Below the pieces are notes generated by a model, which made no database searches, was not told the origin of the DNA, and worked only from the letters and a program-made list of their open reading frames with translations. This document shows, piece after piece, positions 17,407 to 25,547 of a DNA stretch of 64,000 bases. The DNA is taken from NCBI GenBank assembly GCA_023405815.1, contig JAEXXM010000080.1, forward strand, positions 1 to 64,000, written 5' to 3'. The stretch's first letter is position 1. Each line of letters opens with the position of its first letter. This DNA is from Pseudomonadota bacterium. Its GTDB lineage: Bacteria > Pseudomonadota > Alphaproteobacteria > Rhizobiales > Hyphomicrobiaceae. Position numbers and translations under genes: made by a program.

Positions 17407-17424
17407 CGACCTTCAAGGGACAGC

Positions 17425-18450
17425 ATGCCCGCCACCGAGCTGAAGCTTCTCATGCAGAAGGTGGCGACCGGCGCCAGCCTTACCGAGGACGAGACGCGCG
17501 AAGCGTTCGAAACGATGATGTCGGGCGTCGCCAGCCCCGTGCAGATGGCGGCGTTCCTCATGGCGCTGCGCGTGCGCGGCGAGACCATCCCGGAGATCAC
17601 CGGCGCGACGCGGCTGATGCGCGAGCGCATGCTGCCGGTCGAGGCGCCGCCCAACGCGATCGACATCGTTGGCACGGGCGGTGACGGGCACAACACGTTC
17701 AACGTCTCGACCGCCGCGGCGATCGTAGCCGCCGGCGCCGGCGTGCCGGTCGCCAAGCACGGCAACCGCTCCGTCTCCTCGCTGTCGGGTGCGTCCGACG
17801 TGCTCACCGCCCTCGGCGTAAAGATCGACGTGCCGCCGATGGTCATCGGGCGCGAGATCGCCGAGGCCGGCGTCGGCTTCATGTGGGCGCCGATGCATCA
17901 TCCGGCGATGAAGCACTGGGCACCCGCACGCGCCGAACTCGGCATCCGCACGATCTTCAATCTGCTCGGCCCGCTCGCCAATCCGGCGGGCGTGAAGCGC
18001 CAGGTCGTCGGCGTGTTCAATGCCGCCTGGACGGAGCCGATCGCCGAGGCGTTGCACAATCTCGGCTCGGTGCATGCCTGGGTGGTGCATGGCTCCGACG
18101 GTCTCGACGAGATCACCACCACCGGGCCGACGCGGGTCACCGAGCTGAAGAACGGTGACATCCGCACGTTCGAGGTGCGCCCGTCCGACGCCGGGCTGCC
18201 GCCGGCGACGCTGGAAGACCTGAAGGGCGGCGACGCCACGGTAAACGCGGGGGCTATCCGCCAGCTCCTCGTCGGCGAGCATGGCCCGTTCCGCGACATC
18301 GTCGTGCTCAATGCCGGCGCCGCGCTCATCGTCGGGGGCAAGGCTCAAGACCTGCGCGAGGGCGCCGAGCGGGCCGGCCGGGCGATCGACGACGGATCAG
18401 CTGCGCGGGCGCTCGACAAGCTCGTCGCCGTCAGCAACGAAGCGATCTGA
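17425..18450 (+). CDS. trpD: Anthranilate phosphoribosyltransferase
   Basis: 341 residues; joins anthranilate to PRPP in the second committed step of tryptophan synthesis. The glycine-rich PRPP site GTGGDGHNTFNVSTAAA and the anthranilate site KHGNRSVSS are intact, as is FNLLGPLANPAG. An AAGGGAC ribosome site precedes the ATG. It is in tandem with trpG; the next pathway gene, trpC, lies 5.6 kb downstream beyond five unrelated genes. Confidence 0.97.
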   Translation: MPATELKLLMQKVATGASLTEDETREAFETMMSGVASPVQMAAFLMALRVRGETIPEITGATRLMRERMLPVEAPPNAIDIVGTGGDGHNTFNVSTAAAIVAAGAGVPVAKHGNRSVSSLSGASDVLTALGVKIDVPPMVIGREIAEAGVGFMWAPMHHPAMKHWAPARAELGIRTIFNLLGPLANPAGVKRQVVGVFNAAWTEPIAEALHNLGSVHAWVVHGSDGLDEITTTGPTRVTELKNGDIRTFEVRPSDAGLPPATLEDLKGGDATVNAGAIRQLLVGEHGPFRDIVVLNAGAALIVGGKAQDLREGAERAGRAIDDGSAARALDKLVAVSNEAI

Positions 18451-18585
18451 GTCTCGTCAGGCCGCTGAAAAACTACCGCTAAGACGAAAAGTCCCCCATA
18501 AAGTCCGTGGGCGACAAATTCTGCCATTATTTGGCCAGAGGGTTGCCCGGCATTTATTGACCTGCAGGCCGGCTCGGGGGCGCAA

Positions 18586-20583
18586 TTGTTTCCTGCACGC
18601 CATTTAACAAAGCCCAGCGCGAAGCTGCCGCCAATTGCCGGCGCGCTTCTCATCATCTCTCTTTCAGGCAATTCCGCGAGCGCACAGGTTGGCGTCGGCA
18701 ATGCCGGCACGCCACCGGCGCAGGCAGAGGCCTGCGCGCAGGCGAGCGGCATCACGATGCTGGCTTCGCCGCTCAGCCCATGGAAGGGCGCGCCGCTGCG
18801 CGTGGTCGTCACGTCGGAGCAGCCGATCGACGGCGAGCTTTCGCTTGTCGCGCCCGATGGCAAGGTCGTCGCCACGACGCGCGATCGTCTCGGCGGTCCT
18901 CCCTACTCCTGGTTCGCGGAAGTCCCCTCACCCGCTGTCGGCGCATGGCAGGCAAAGCTGGCAAACACATCATCCGGCGGCTGCATCGCCTTGGCGCAGA
19001 AGATCGACGTGCGGAAGGCTTCGCTCGGTGGTCCACGCCCAAGTGCAGGAAGCGTCTGGCCAATCCGCGCGGCGTGGAACCGCGACACGGAGAACCTCTA
19101 CTCGGCGTGGATCGAGAAGCTGTTCGATGCGCCGCAAGAGCAGTCGCTGTCGTGGAAGGCACTACACGAGGTGCTGCGCGATAAATCGCGCAACGTGCTG
19201 TTCAACCACTTGGGGCTCGCGGAGGACCAGAAGGGCCTCGTGATCCAGCCGGATTGCGCCGACCTTCCCTACTTCCTGCGCGGCTACTTCGCCTTCAAGA
19301 TGGGATTGCCATTCGGCTATGCGAAGTGTAACCGCGGCGGCGGCGGTCAGGCACCGCGGTGCCCGCAGTGGTGGAACATCCAGAAGGAGGAGCCGCCACC
19401 CGCGCCGCCGGCGCAGAGCGTCGGCGGTCCACCCGGCGACTTCTTCGGCATATTCGGCGGTCCGCCTCCGGCCGCGGCGCGCCAGGTCATGAAGGTGCCG
19501 CAGCGGCCGCCGGGCCTCGTGCCAGGCTTCGGGTTCTACCTGCGCACCACCGTCGCCAATGGCGTGCACTCGGGATCGGGCCGCACGGCGAACGACGACG
19601 ACAGCACCGACTACTATCCCGTCTCACTGAAGCAGGAGACGCTGCGCCCGGGCACGATCTACGCCGATCCTTATGGCCACATCCTCGTGCTGGTGAAGCG
19701 CATCCCGCAATCGGGCGCCGGGGCAGGCGTGTTCCTCGCCGTCGATGGGCAGCCGGACGGCACCGTGGCGCGCAAGCGCTTCTGGCGGGGCAACTTCCTT
19801 TTCGCGGACGATCCCAAGCTCGGCGGCCCTGGCTTCAAGCGCTTCAGGCCGATTCTCGCGGCGAAGGGCGCTGGTCTGCGCCGCCTCACCAACGAGGAGA
19901 TAGCGAGCAATCCCGACTATGCGGACTTCTCGCTCGATCAGTCGAAGATGAGCGTCGAGGCGTTCTACGACCGCATGGACGACGTGATGTCGCCAGCGCC
20001 ACTCGATCCGCTGGCGGCGATGAAGGAGGCGATCACCTCGCTCGAGGAGCAGGTGAAGACACGTGTCACGTCGGTTGAGAACGGCCGCAAGTATCAGACC
20101 GGAGGCGGCGGCGAGGTGGCGATGCCCGATGGCGCTTCGATCTTCGAGACGACCGGCGCGTGGGAGGATTTCGCGACACCGTCACGCGACCTACGCCTCT
20201 TGATCGCCATTGATGTCGTGCGCGGCTTCCCCGAGCGCGTCGCGCGGCGCCCCGAGCGGTACGCGATGCCGCAAGGAAAGAGCGTCGCCGACGTCAAAGC
20301 CGAGCTCGACAGCGTGCTCGCCACAGAGATGGCAGCACGCAAGTTCTCCTATACGCGCACCGACGGCTCGCAGTGGGAACTGGCGTTGAAGGACGTGGTC
20401 GCGCGCGCGGACGCGCTCGAGATGGCCTACAACATCAACGACTGCGTCGAGCTGCGGTGGGGTGCTCAGGACGGCAGCGAGGAAGCGGCGACGTGCAAGC
20501 GGCGGGCGAACGCCTCTCAACGCTCGAAGATGAGCGAATATCGCGAGTGGTTCCGGGAACGCCGCCGGCCACCACGCGCTTAG
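18586..20583 (+). CDS. Large exported protein of unknown function, possible papain-like peptidase core
   Basis: 665 residues with a TTG start and a signal peptide (about 1-33, ending NSASA). Not assigned to a known family. Residues 222-248 (PDCADLPYFLRGYFAFKMGL) place Cys224 in a helix start, and residues 357-372 (GTIYADPYGHILVLVKR) place His365 after D-P-Y-G. This Cys ... D-P-Y-G-H layout recalls NlpC/P60 or transglutaminase-like cysteine peptidases, but that is an inference. A Pro/Gly-rich insert (about 266-310) separates the two motifs. The C-terminal third is helical and charged. It lies between trpD and trpC. Confidence 0.7.
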   Translation: MFPARHLTKPSAKLPPIAGALLIISLSGNSASAQVGVGNAGTPPAQAEACAQASGITMLASPLSPWKGAPLRVVVTSEQPIDGELSLVAPDGKVVATTRDRLGGPPYSWFAEVPSPAVGAWQAKLANTSSGGCIALAQKIDVRKASLGGPRPSAGSVWPIRAAWNRDTENLYSAWIEKLFDAPQEQSLSWKALHEVLRDKSRNVLFNHLGLAEDQKGLVIQPDCADLPYFLRGYFAFKMGLPFGYAKCNRGGGGQAPRCPQWWNIQKEEPPPAPPAQSVGGPPGDFFGIFGGPPPAAARQVMKVPQRPPGLVPGFGFYLRTTVANGVHSGSGRTANDDDSTDYYPVSLKQETLRPGTIYADPYGHILVLVKRIPQSGAGAGVFLAVDGQPDGTVARKRFWRGNFLFADDPKLGGPGFKRFRPILAAKGAGLRRLTNEEIASNPDYADFSLDQSKMSVEAFYDRMDDVMSPAPLDPLAAMKEAITSLEEQVKTRVTSVENGRKYQTGGGGEVAMPDGASIFETTGAWEDFATPSRDLRLLIAIDVVRGFPERVARRPERYAMPQGKSVADVKAELDSVLATEMAARKFSYTRTDGSQWELALKDVVARADALEMAYNINDCVELRWGAQDGSEEAATCKRRANASQRSKMSEYREWFRERRRPPRA

Positions 20584-20601
20584 CGCACAGTCAAAAAGGG
20601 A

Positions 20602-20623
20602 ATGCACGCCCGAAGGCGTGCAT
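20602..20623 (-). terminator. Terminator between convergent genes
   Basis: ATGCACGCC-CGAA-GGCGTGCAT is a perfect 9-bp stem with a tetraloop. On the minus strand it is followed within four bases by TTTTT, giving an intrinsic terminator for the 98-residue gene. It may also serve the convergent 665-residue gene. Confidence 0.7.
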
Positions 20624-20641
20624 CCAGTTCGCCGATCCCCG

Positions 20642-20938
20642 TTAAGGGACTGGGTTCGATGACTGCGGCTTTTTGATTGCCTCCGTGCTGGGGGTCGTGC
20701 TCGGGGCGGCCGCGTTGCTATCGTAGAGATCCTCCTGCTTCTGCGGCGCGGTAGGAACCTGCGCCGCGGAGCCCGGGTTGCCGGCGGCAGGATCGGCCGG
20801 GTTGTTCACGCTCGGGGCAGGCACCTGGTTCTTCGACGCGTTGGGGTCATTGCCGAAGCCGGCCTCCTGGGCCAGCGCCACCGGGGCGGCGATGGTGATC
20901 GCGGCTGCGGTTGCGATGGCGAGGATGGTTGCCTTCAT
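20642..20938 (-). CDS. Small exported Pro/Asn/Ala-rich protein
   Basis: 98 residues from the ATG at 20938, which has GGAGCAG just upstream; longer frames place the signal sequence internally. A clear signal peptide (MKATILAIATAAAITIAAPVA, cleaved near ALAQ) precedes a low-complexity, probably disordered, hydrophilic chain. No cysteine or domain is visible in the mature part. Function unknown. Divergent from the 174-residue exported protein at 21138. Confidence 0.6.
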   Translation of the reverse strand: MKATILAIATAAAITIAAPVALAQEAGFGNDPNASKNQVPAPSVNNPADPAAGNPGSAAQVPTAPQKQEDLYDSNAAAPSTTPSTEAIKKPQSSNPVP

Positions 20939-21137
20939 TTTTCTGCTCCATGATCGCTTCATCCCCAACCCGACAACGCCATGCGGAAGCAGCTGTTCCG
21001 GCCAGATTGCCGCGGTTAGTCCCAACCTCGGAATTAACCCAGCGCTGGATCCCATTCGCGCGAGAAGCACTCCCGCAGGCATCCCGCATTGGGTATAATC
21101 CGCAACCAACTCTGAGCGTCATGCCGGAGAGAAAGCC

Positions 21138-21662
21138 ATGACCCGGACGATCGTCGCCATCGCCTCTGCCATCGCCGCCGCGCTCGCGTATGGATCGGCA
21201 GCGCAAGCCTGCATATCGTGCGAGTACGTTCCGGAAGTGCTGAAGAGCGGCGAGAGCGGCGGCAGCTACAGGGCGAAGCCGTCGAAGCGCGTGCGCGACT
21301 ACACGGAGCAGCGCGAGCGCCGCGCGGTAAAGAAGCGCGTCACGACGCACGAGAGCGAACCGCAGAAGGCAAAGGCAAAGACGTCGACCGCGAGCACGGA
21401 TGCCGCCCCTGCAGAAAAGGCGCAGACCGAGCATTCAGCCATCACCACCACGGGCGCGGCCATCGCCAATCAGGTGAAGGCGGCGATCACGCCTCTTCCC
21501 ACCGGCCCGCAGAACGAGAACTCGACGATCTCGACGGTCGCCGCGACTCCGGAGGAGGCGAGCGAGGCAAAGCCGGTGGAGCAGGTCGCGGCGGACAAAA
21601 ACGTCGGCTGCAAGAAATATTTCCCAAGCACGGGGCTGACGCTGTCGGTGCCCTGCGAATAA
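21138..21662 (+). CDS. Exported hypothetical protein with Cys-rich N-terminus
   Basis: 174 residues: a signal peptide (about 1-23, AAQA), then ACISCEYVPEVLKSG, a basic stretch, a Lys/Ala/Thr-rich linker and a C-terminal GCKKYFPSTGLTLSVPCE. Two cysteines at each end suggest disulfide bonds in the periplasm. The linker looks disordered. Not recognised beyond that. It is one of five uncharacterised envelope genes between trpD and trpC. Confidence 0.65.
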   Translation: MTRTIVAIASAIAAALAYGSAAQACISCEYVPEVLKSGESGGSYRAKPSKRVRDYTEQRERRAVKKRVTTHESEPQKAKAKTSTASTDAAPAEKAQTEHSAITTTGAAIANQVKAAITPLPTGPQNENSTISTVAATPEEASEAKPVEQVAADKNVGCKKYFPSTGLTLSVPCE

Positions 21663-21701
21663 GAAAGTCGCAGAACGAGAGCGCTAGCTGACGGGAACCG
21701 C

Positions 21702-22931
21702 TCAGCGCCGCTCAGCGCTCGCCTTCTTGCCGGGAATGCCCAGGGCCTCGTCGAAGGCCGCGGCGAGATCCTTGGCGCCCTGAAGCTGGGCTTCCCGCAC
21801 CATCTTGGTATCGGTCGCGGCGATCAGCTTGGAAACAGTGTTGTTGCGCGCCGCGACGGGATTGCGCTCATAGCCGCCGCGCTGGAAGAAGTTGGAGGTC
21901 GGCACCTTCTCGCGCAGCAACGGCGGCATCGTCACCATGTCGAAGCCGTTGCCATCGCCGGTCAGGTTCATCATCTCGAGCTCGGCGGCTGTGAGGGGCG
22001 GCTGATAACCCTTGCGGCGGGCGAAGTCGACCGATGTCGTCAGCTTGCGCGTCTGCAGTAGCGGACCGATGTCGATGTCGAGGTTGAGGGCGTGCACGCC
22101 GATGCCCTTGGGCGTGTTGGCGAGACGCCCGTGCGCGTTCCAGTCGTTCGGAACGGTGCGCGCGAAGGCGACCATCTTCTTCAGCTTGGCGAGCTTGTCC
22201 TCGAGCTGCGCCTTGCGCTCCTTGTCGGCGCCGTCGAGCTTTGCGCGCAGCGCGGCGAGAAAATCGTCGCCGTTCTCGGCGAGAAGCGAGACGGTGTTGG
22301 TGGTCAGGAGCTGATTGTAGCCCAGCGCGGTGGAGATCACCTTCGCCTTGGGATCGTACTCGCGCCCGGCCTGGATGTCGTACTTGCCGTTGCCGCCCGA
22401 TTCAAAGCCATAGATCTTGACCGCCGCCTCCTTGGTGAGGCCACCGGCGGACGCGACTTTGGCGTAGGCGCGCTTGAAGGCGATCTCGTCGGCCGGCGGC
22501 TCGGGCACGAAATCGAACTCGGCCTTGGCGTTGGCGAGGAACTCCTCCACATCCGGCACCTCGCCGCGCGTCTTAGGCGCAAGCGGGTTCTCCGGCTTCG
22601 GCGGCCCGGTATAGACGGGCGGCTGCTTCATCACGTAGTCGTCGACCGTCATCGCGATGTTGTTGGCCTGCTTGGTGCGGCGGCGGGAGCGCTTCTCCGT
22701 CACCTCGCGCCAGTAGGGGGCGGCGACCTTCTCGAACACCTCCCAGGCCTTGTTGTACTCGGCGAGCTTCTTGCGATACTCGGCCATGGCCGCCTTCACC
22801 GGAGCCGTTTCCGCATCACCGGTCGCGGCCCCGTCGGCGGCGCGGCCAGGCAGCGGCGCGACGGCAAGGCAGGAGCAGCCGAGCGCGGCAACGAGCATCG
22901 CGCGGAAAGCTGGTATGGACGGTCTCAGCAT
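21702..22931 (-). CDS. Exported protein with a lysozyme/SLT-like motif
   Basis: 409 residues from the ATG at 22931, which has GGAGTGACG upstream. Signal peptide about 1-31. A charged, partly coiled-coil region (45-90) is followed by a Pro-rich part. Residues 174-207 contain FESGGNG (Glu177) and, 25 residues on, ALGYNQLL, matching the ESGG...G-x-x-Q layout of soluble lytic transglycosylases. The rest does not look like a canonical SLT domain, so peptidoglycan cleavage is an inference. Minus strand, against its neighbours, in the gap between trpD and trpC. Confidence 0.7.
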   Translation of the reverse strand: MLRPSIPAFRAMLVAALGCSCLAVAPLPGRAADGAATGDAETAPVKAAMAEYRKKLAEYNKAWEVFEKVAAPYWREVTEKRSRRRTKQANNIAMTVDDYVMKQPPVYTGPPKPENPLAPKTRGEVPDVEEFLANAKAEFDFVPEPPADEIAFKRAYAKVASAGGLTKEAAVKIYGFESGGNGKYDIQAGREYDPKAKVISTALGYNQLLTTNTVSLLAENGDDFLAALRAKLDGADKERKAQLEDKLAKLKKMVAFARTVPNDWNAHGRLANTPKGIGVHALNLDIDIGPLLQTRKLTTSVDFARRKGYQPPLTAAELEMMNLTGDGNGFDMVTMPPLLREKVPTSNFFQRGGYERNPVAARNNTVSKLIAATDTKMVREAQLQGAKDLAAAFDEALGIPGKKASAERR

Positions 22932-23100
22932 CGTCACTCCAATCCTGCTGCCGGACGGCTTCTCGGGAGCGAACCGCCACACGGGCGCCGCAGCGCGCGA
23001 CCTATATCCGATTTGTTTTGGGCAAAGGCAGGGTAAGAAAGGCCATTTCCGGGCGGCAGGTCGTGTCGGCCAACCTTAACCACCAAAAAACGGAGCCAAC

Positions 23101-24027
23101 GTGCCGGAAACCATAGAGCTTACTGACATTTTCCTGCGCGTTATCGGTGCCTTCTACGCCTTTGCCGGCTTCGTTGCCACGCGCGCGGCGATGACGTCAC
23201 ATTTCCTCGACCGGGCCATTGCTGCCATAGCCGCGAAGAAGCCAAGCCGGATGGAGACGGCGCAGACGGCATGGCTGCTCGCGGCGTCGGCGCTGGTGCT
23301 CGCTGCCGGGGTGCTGCTGCTCGCCGGGCTCGAGCTCGCCGCCTGGGTTTTCGCCGCATCGGCACTGGGGCAGGCGGCCTACATCTTCTTCGTCGCGCCG
23401 TACTACTTCGATCGCGAGGATCCCCCCGATCCGCGCGGCCGCCGGCAGACAACGAACGCGTTCGTGATCTTCTCGGCGGCGACGGCATTCGTCATCTGGG
23501 CAGCCTGGCGCGGGCGACTGACGGCCATCGACGAGGCAACGACGACCGAGCTCGTCGCGGTCGCGGCGGCACTGCTGCTCTACGCTGGGTACGTCGTGCG
23601 CGGGCTGTGGTGGACACCGCGCAAGTCCGCAAGCTCGGGATGGAGCGCCGGTCCCGATGCAGACTACGATCCCGATACGCCCGCGCGCCCGCTGCATACC
23701 TCCAAGCGCGTCAAGCTGATGGCCGACTATGGCTGCGATCCGCTTTGGGCGCTGGACGAGGACCTCTTTGGCAGCTTTCCGCCCGAGGACCTCGGCCTTT
23801 CCACGGAGCTGACGGGCGCCATCAGCGCTTGGGCGGCGGGATACGAAAGCGCTATCTCGATGGACGATCCAGCGACTGGCCCCTGGACAGAGGAGCAGCG
23901 GGCTGCCCATGAGGCCGAGGGGCGACGCCTCGGCGTGCTCTTGAAGCGGGAGCGCCCCGATCTCATGGTGTATGTCCACAGAGACGACATCGGCATCGTC
24001 GAGGTGCAGGCGGACGAGCCGATTTAG
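23101..24027 (+). CDS. Inner-membrane protein of unknown function with acidic cytoplasmic domain
   Basis: 308 residues with a GTG start. Four hydrophobic segments (about 8-28, 57-80, 82-100, 118-160 in two parts) make up the N-terminal half. The soluble C-terminal half is acidic with conserved-looking MADYGCDPLWALDEDLFG and YVHRDDIGIVEV segments. No family was recognised. It ends 79 bases before trpC and may share its transcript. Confidence 0.65.
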   Translation: MPETIELTDIFLRVIGAFYAFAGFVATRAAMTSHFLDRAIAAIAAKKPSRMETAQTAWLLAASALVLAAGVLLLAGLELAAWVFAASALGQAAYIFFVAPYYFDREDPPDPRGRRQTTNAFVIFSAATAFVIWAAWRGRLTAIDEATTTELVAVAAALLLYAGYVVRGLWWTPRKSASSGWSAGPDADYDPDTPARPLHTSKRVKLMADYGCDPLWALDEDLFGSFPPEDLGLSTELTGAISAWAAGYESAISMDDPATGPWTEEQRAAHEAEGRRLGVLLKRERPDLMVYVHRDDIGIVEVQADEPI

Positions 24028-24106
24028 CGCGGCCGTAGCCCCTGCTTGACCATGTGGGGGCCGGCGGGTAGCTACCGCGGCACCCGCTGGCGTATCGTGG
24101 CAGACC

Positions 24107-24913
24107 ATGGCCGACATCCTCGACAAGATCACGCGCTACAAGCTCGATGAGATCGCCCGCGCGAAGGCGGCGGTGCCTCTGCAGGTCATCGCCGAGCTTG
24201 CGCGTAGCGCGCCGCGGGTGCGCCCCTTCGCCGGCGCCATCGAGGCCAAGCACAAGGCCGGCATACCGGCGCTCATCGCCGAGGTGAAGAAGGCGAGCCC
24301 GTCGAAGGGCCTGATCCGCGCCGACTTCGACCCCCCTCTTCTCGCCAAGGCCTACGAGGCGGGCGGTGCGGCGTGTCTCTCGGTGCTGACCGATGGGCCG
24401 TCGTTCCAGGGTGCGCCCGAGTACCTGACACAGGCGCGTGCGGCGACGTCGCTGCCGGCACTGCGCAAGGACTTCATGCTCGACACCTATCAGGTCGCCG
24501 AAGCGCGCGCGTGGGGCGCCGACTGCATCCTCATCATCCTGGCGCAGGTCGACGATGCCCTCGCGCACGATCTCGCCGCGGCGGCGAAGGACTGGGGCAT
24601 GGACGCCATCGCCGAGGTGCACGACGAAGAGGAGCTGGAGCGCGCCATCGCGCTCGACTGCCGCCTCATCGGCATCAACAATCGCAACCTCAAAACCTTC
24701 GAGGTAACGCTCGAGACGACCGAGCGGCTTGCTCCGCGCATGCCGAAGGACCGTATCGTCGTCGGCGAGAGCGGCATCTTCACGCCCGCCGACATCGCGC
24801 GGCTCGAGCGCGCCGGCGTCAACACGTTCCTCGTCGGCGAGAGCCTGATGCGGCAGGCCGACGTCACTGCTGCAACGCGGGCGCTCCTTGCCCGCGCCGA
24901 GGCCGCGCAATGA
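24107..24913 (+). CDS. trpC: Indole-3-glycerol-phosphate synthase
   Basis: 268 residues; converts carboxyphenylaminodeoxyribulose phosphate to indole-glycerol phosphate. TIM-barrel landmarks are IAEVKKASPSKG with the catalytic lysine, LRKDFMLDTYQV, IIGIN-type GINNRNLKTFEV and GESGIFTPADI. It is a stand-alone enzyme with no TrpF fusion. A dispersed repeat starts 21 bases beyond its stop, between trpC and moaC. Confidence 0.97.
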   Translation: MADILDKITRYKLDEIARAKAAVPLQVIAELARSAPRVRPFAGAIEAKHKAGIPALIAEVKKASPSKGLIRADFDPPLLAKAYEAGGAACLSVLTDGPSFQGAPEYLTQARAATSLPALRKDFMLDTYQVAEARAWGADCILIILAQVDDALAHDLAAAAKDWGMDAIAEVHDEEELERAIALDCRLIGINNRNLKTFEVTLETTERLAPRMPKDRIVVGESGIFTPADIARLERAGVNTFLVGESLMRQADVTAATRALLARAEAAQ

Positions 24914-24934
24914 GCGGCGCGATCCATACCTATT

Positions 24935-25034
24935 CCCTCCCCCCTTGCGGGGGAAGGTCAGGGTGGGGGGTGTCCACGACGCCGGAGTTGGTGCACCACC
25001 CCCTCCCCGCCCCTCCCCCATCAAGGGGGAGGGA
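24935..25034. repeat. Dispersed CT/GA-rich palindromic repeat in the trpC-moaC gap
   Basis: Two arms of the form CCCTCCCCCxTT / AAGGGGGAGGG flank a centre with GGTGGGGGG and CCACCCCCTCC, so several stems are possible. This composition matches the common proteobacterial repeats whose chance translation reads S-P-L-M-G-E-G-R-G-G-G. A shorter relative lies at 55764-55787. The repeat displaced moaC from what was probably a short or overlapping junction. Confidence 0.7.
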
Positions 25035-25054
25035 GAGTGTTGGGGAGGCCCTCG

Positions 25055-25546
25055 ATGCCTAAGCTCAGCCATATTGACGCGAAGGGCGAGGCGCGCATGG
25101 TCGACGTCTCTGACAAGGCCGTGACGGCGCGCGCCGCGGTCGCCGAGGGCTTCGTGTCGATGGAGCCGGAGACGCTGGCGCTGCTCCAATCCGGCAATGC
25201 GCCCAAGGGCGACGTGCTCGGCACGGCGCGCATCGCCGGCATCATGGCGGCAAAGCGCACGCACGAGCTCATCCCACTGTGCCATCCGCTTAACCTGAGC
25301 AAGGTCGTCGTGAGTCTCGAGCCGAGCGCCGATCCGGCGGGCGTGCACGTCACGGCCGAAGTAAGGACGAGCGGCCAAACGGGCGTCGAGATGGAGGCGC
25401 TGACGGCCGTGTCCGTCGCCTGCCTGACGCTCTACGACATGCTGAAGGCGGTCGACCGCGGCATGAGCTTCTCCGGCATCCGCCTCGTCGAGAAGTCGGG
25501 TGGCCGCTCGGGCGACTGGCGCGCGCCGACCAAGAAGGGCGCGTGA
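25055..25546 (+). CDS. moaC: Cyclic pyranopterin monophosphate synthase
   Basis: 163 residues; acts with MoaA in the first step of molybdenum cofactor synthesis. From the ATG at 25055 (GGGGAGG upstream) it starts MPKLSHIDAKGEARMVDVS. The active-site lysine and histidines are in HELIPLCHPLNLS, and MEALTAVSVACLTLYDM and GGRSG near the C-terminus are typical. One base separates its stop from moeA. Confidence 0.97.
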   Translation: MPKLSHIDAKGEARMVDVSDKAVTARAAVAEGFVSMEPETLALLQSGNAPKGDVLGTARIAGIMAAKRTHELIPLCHPLNLSKVVVSLEPSADPAGVHVTAEVRTSGQTGVEMEALTAVSVACLTLYDMLKAVDRGMSFSGIRLVEKSGGRSGDWRAPTKKGA

Positions 25547-25547
25547 T

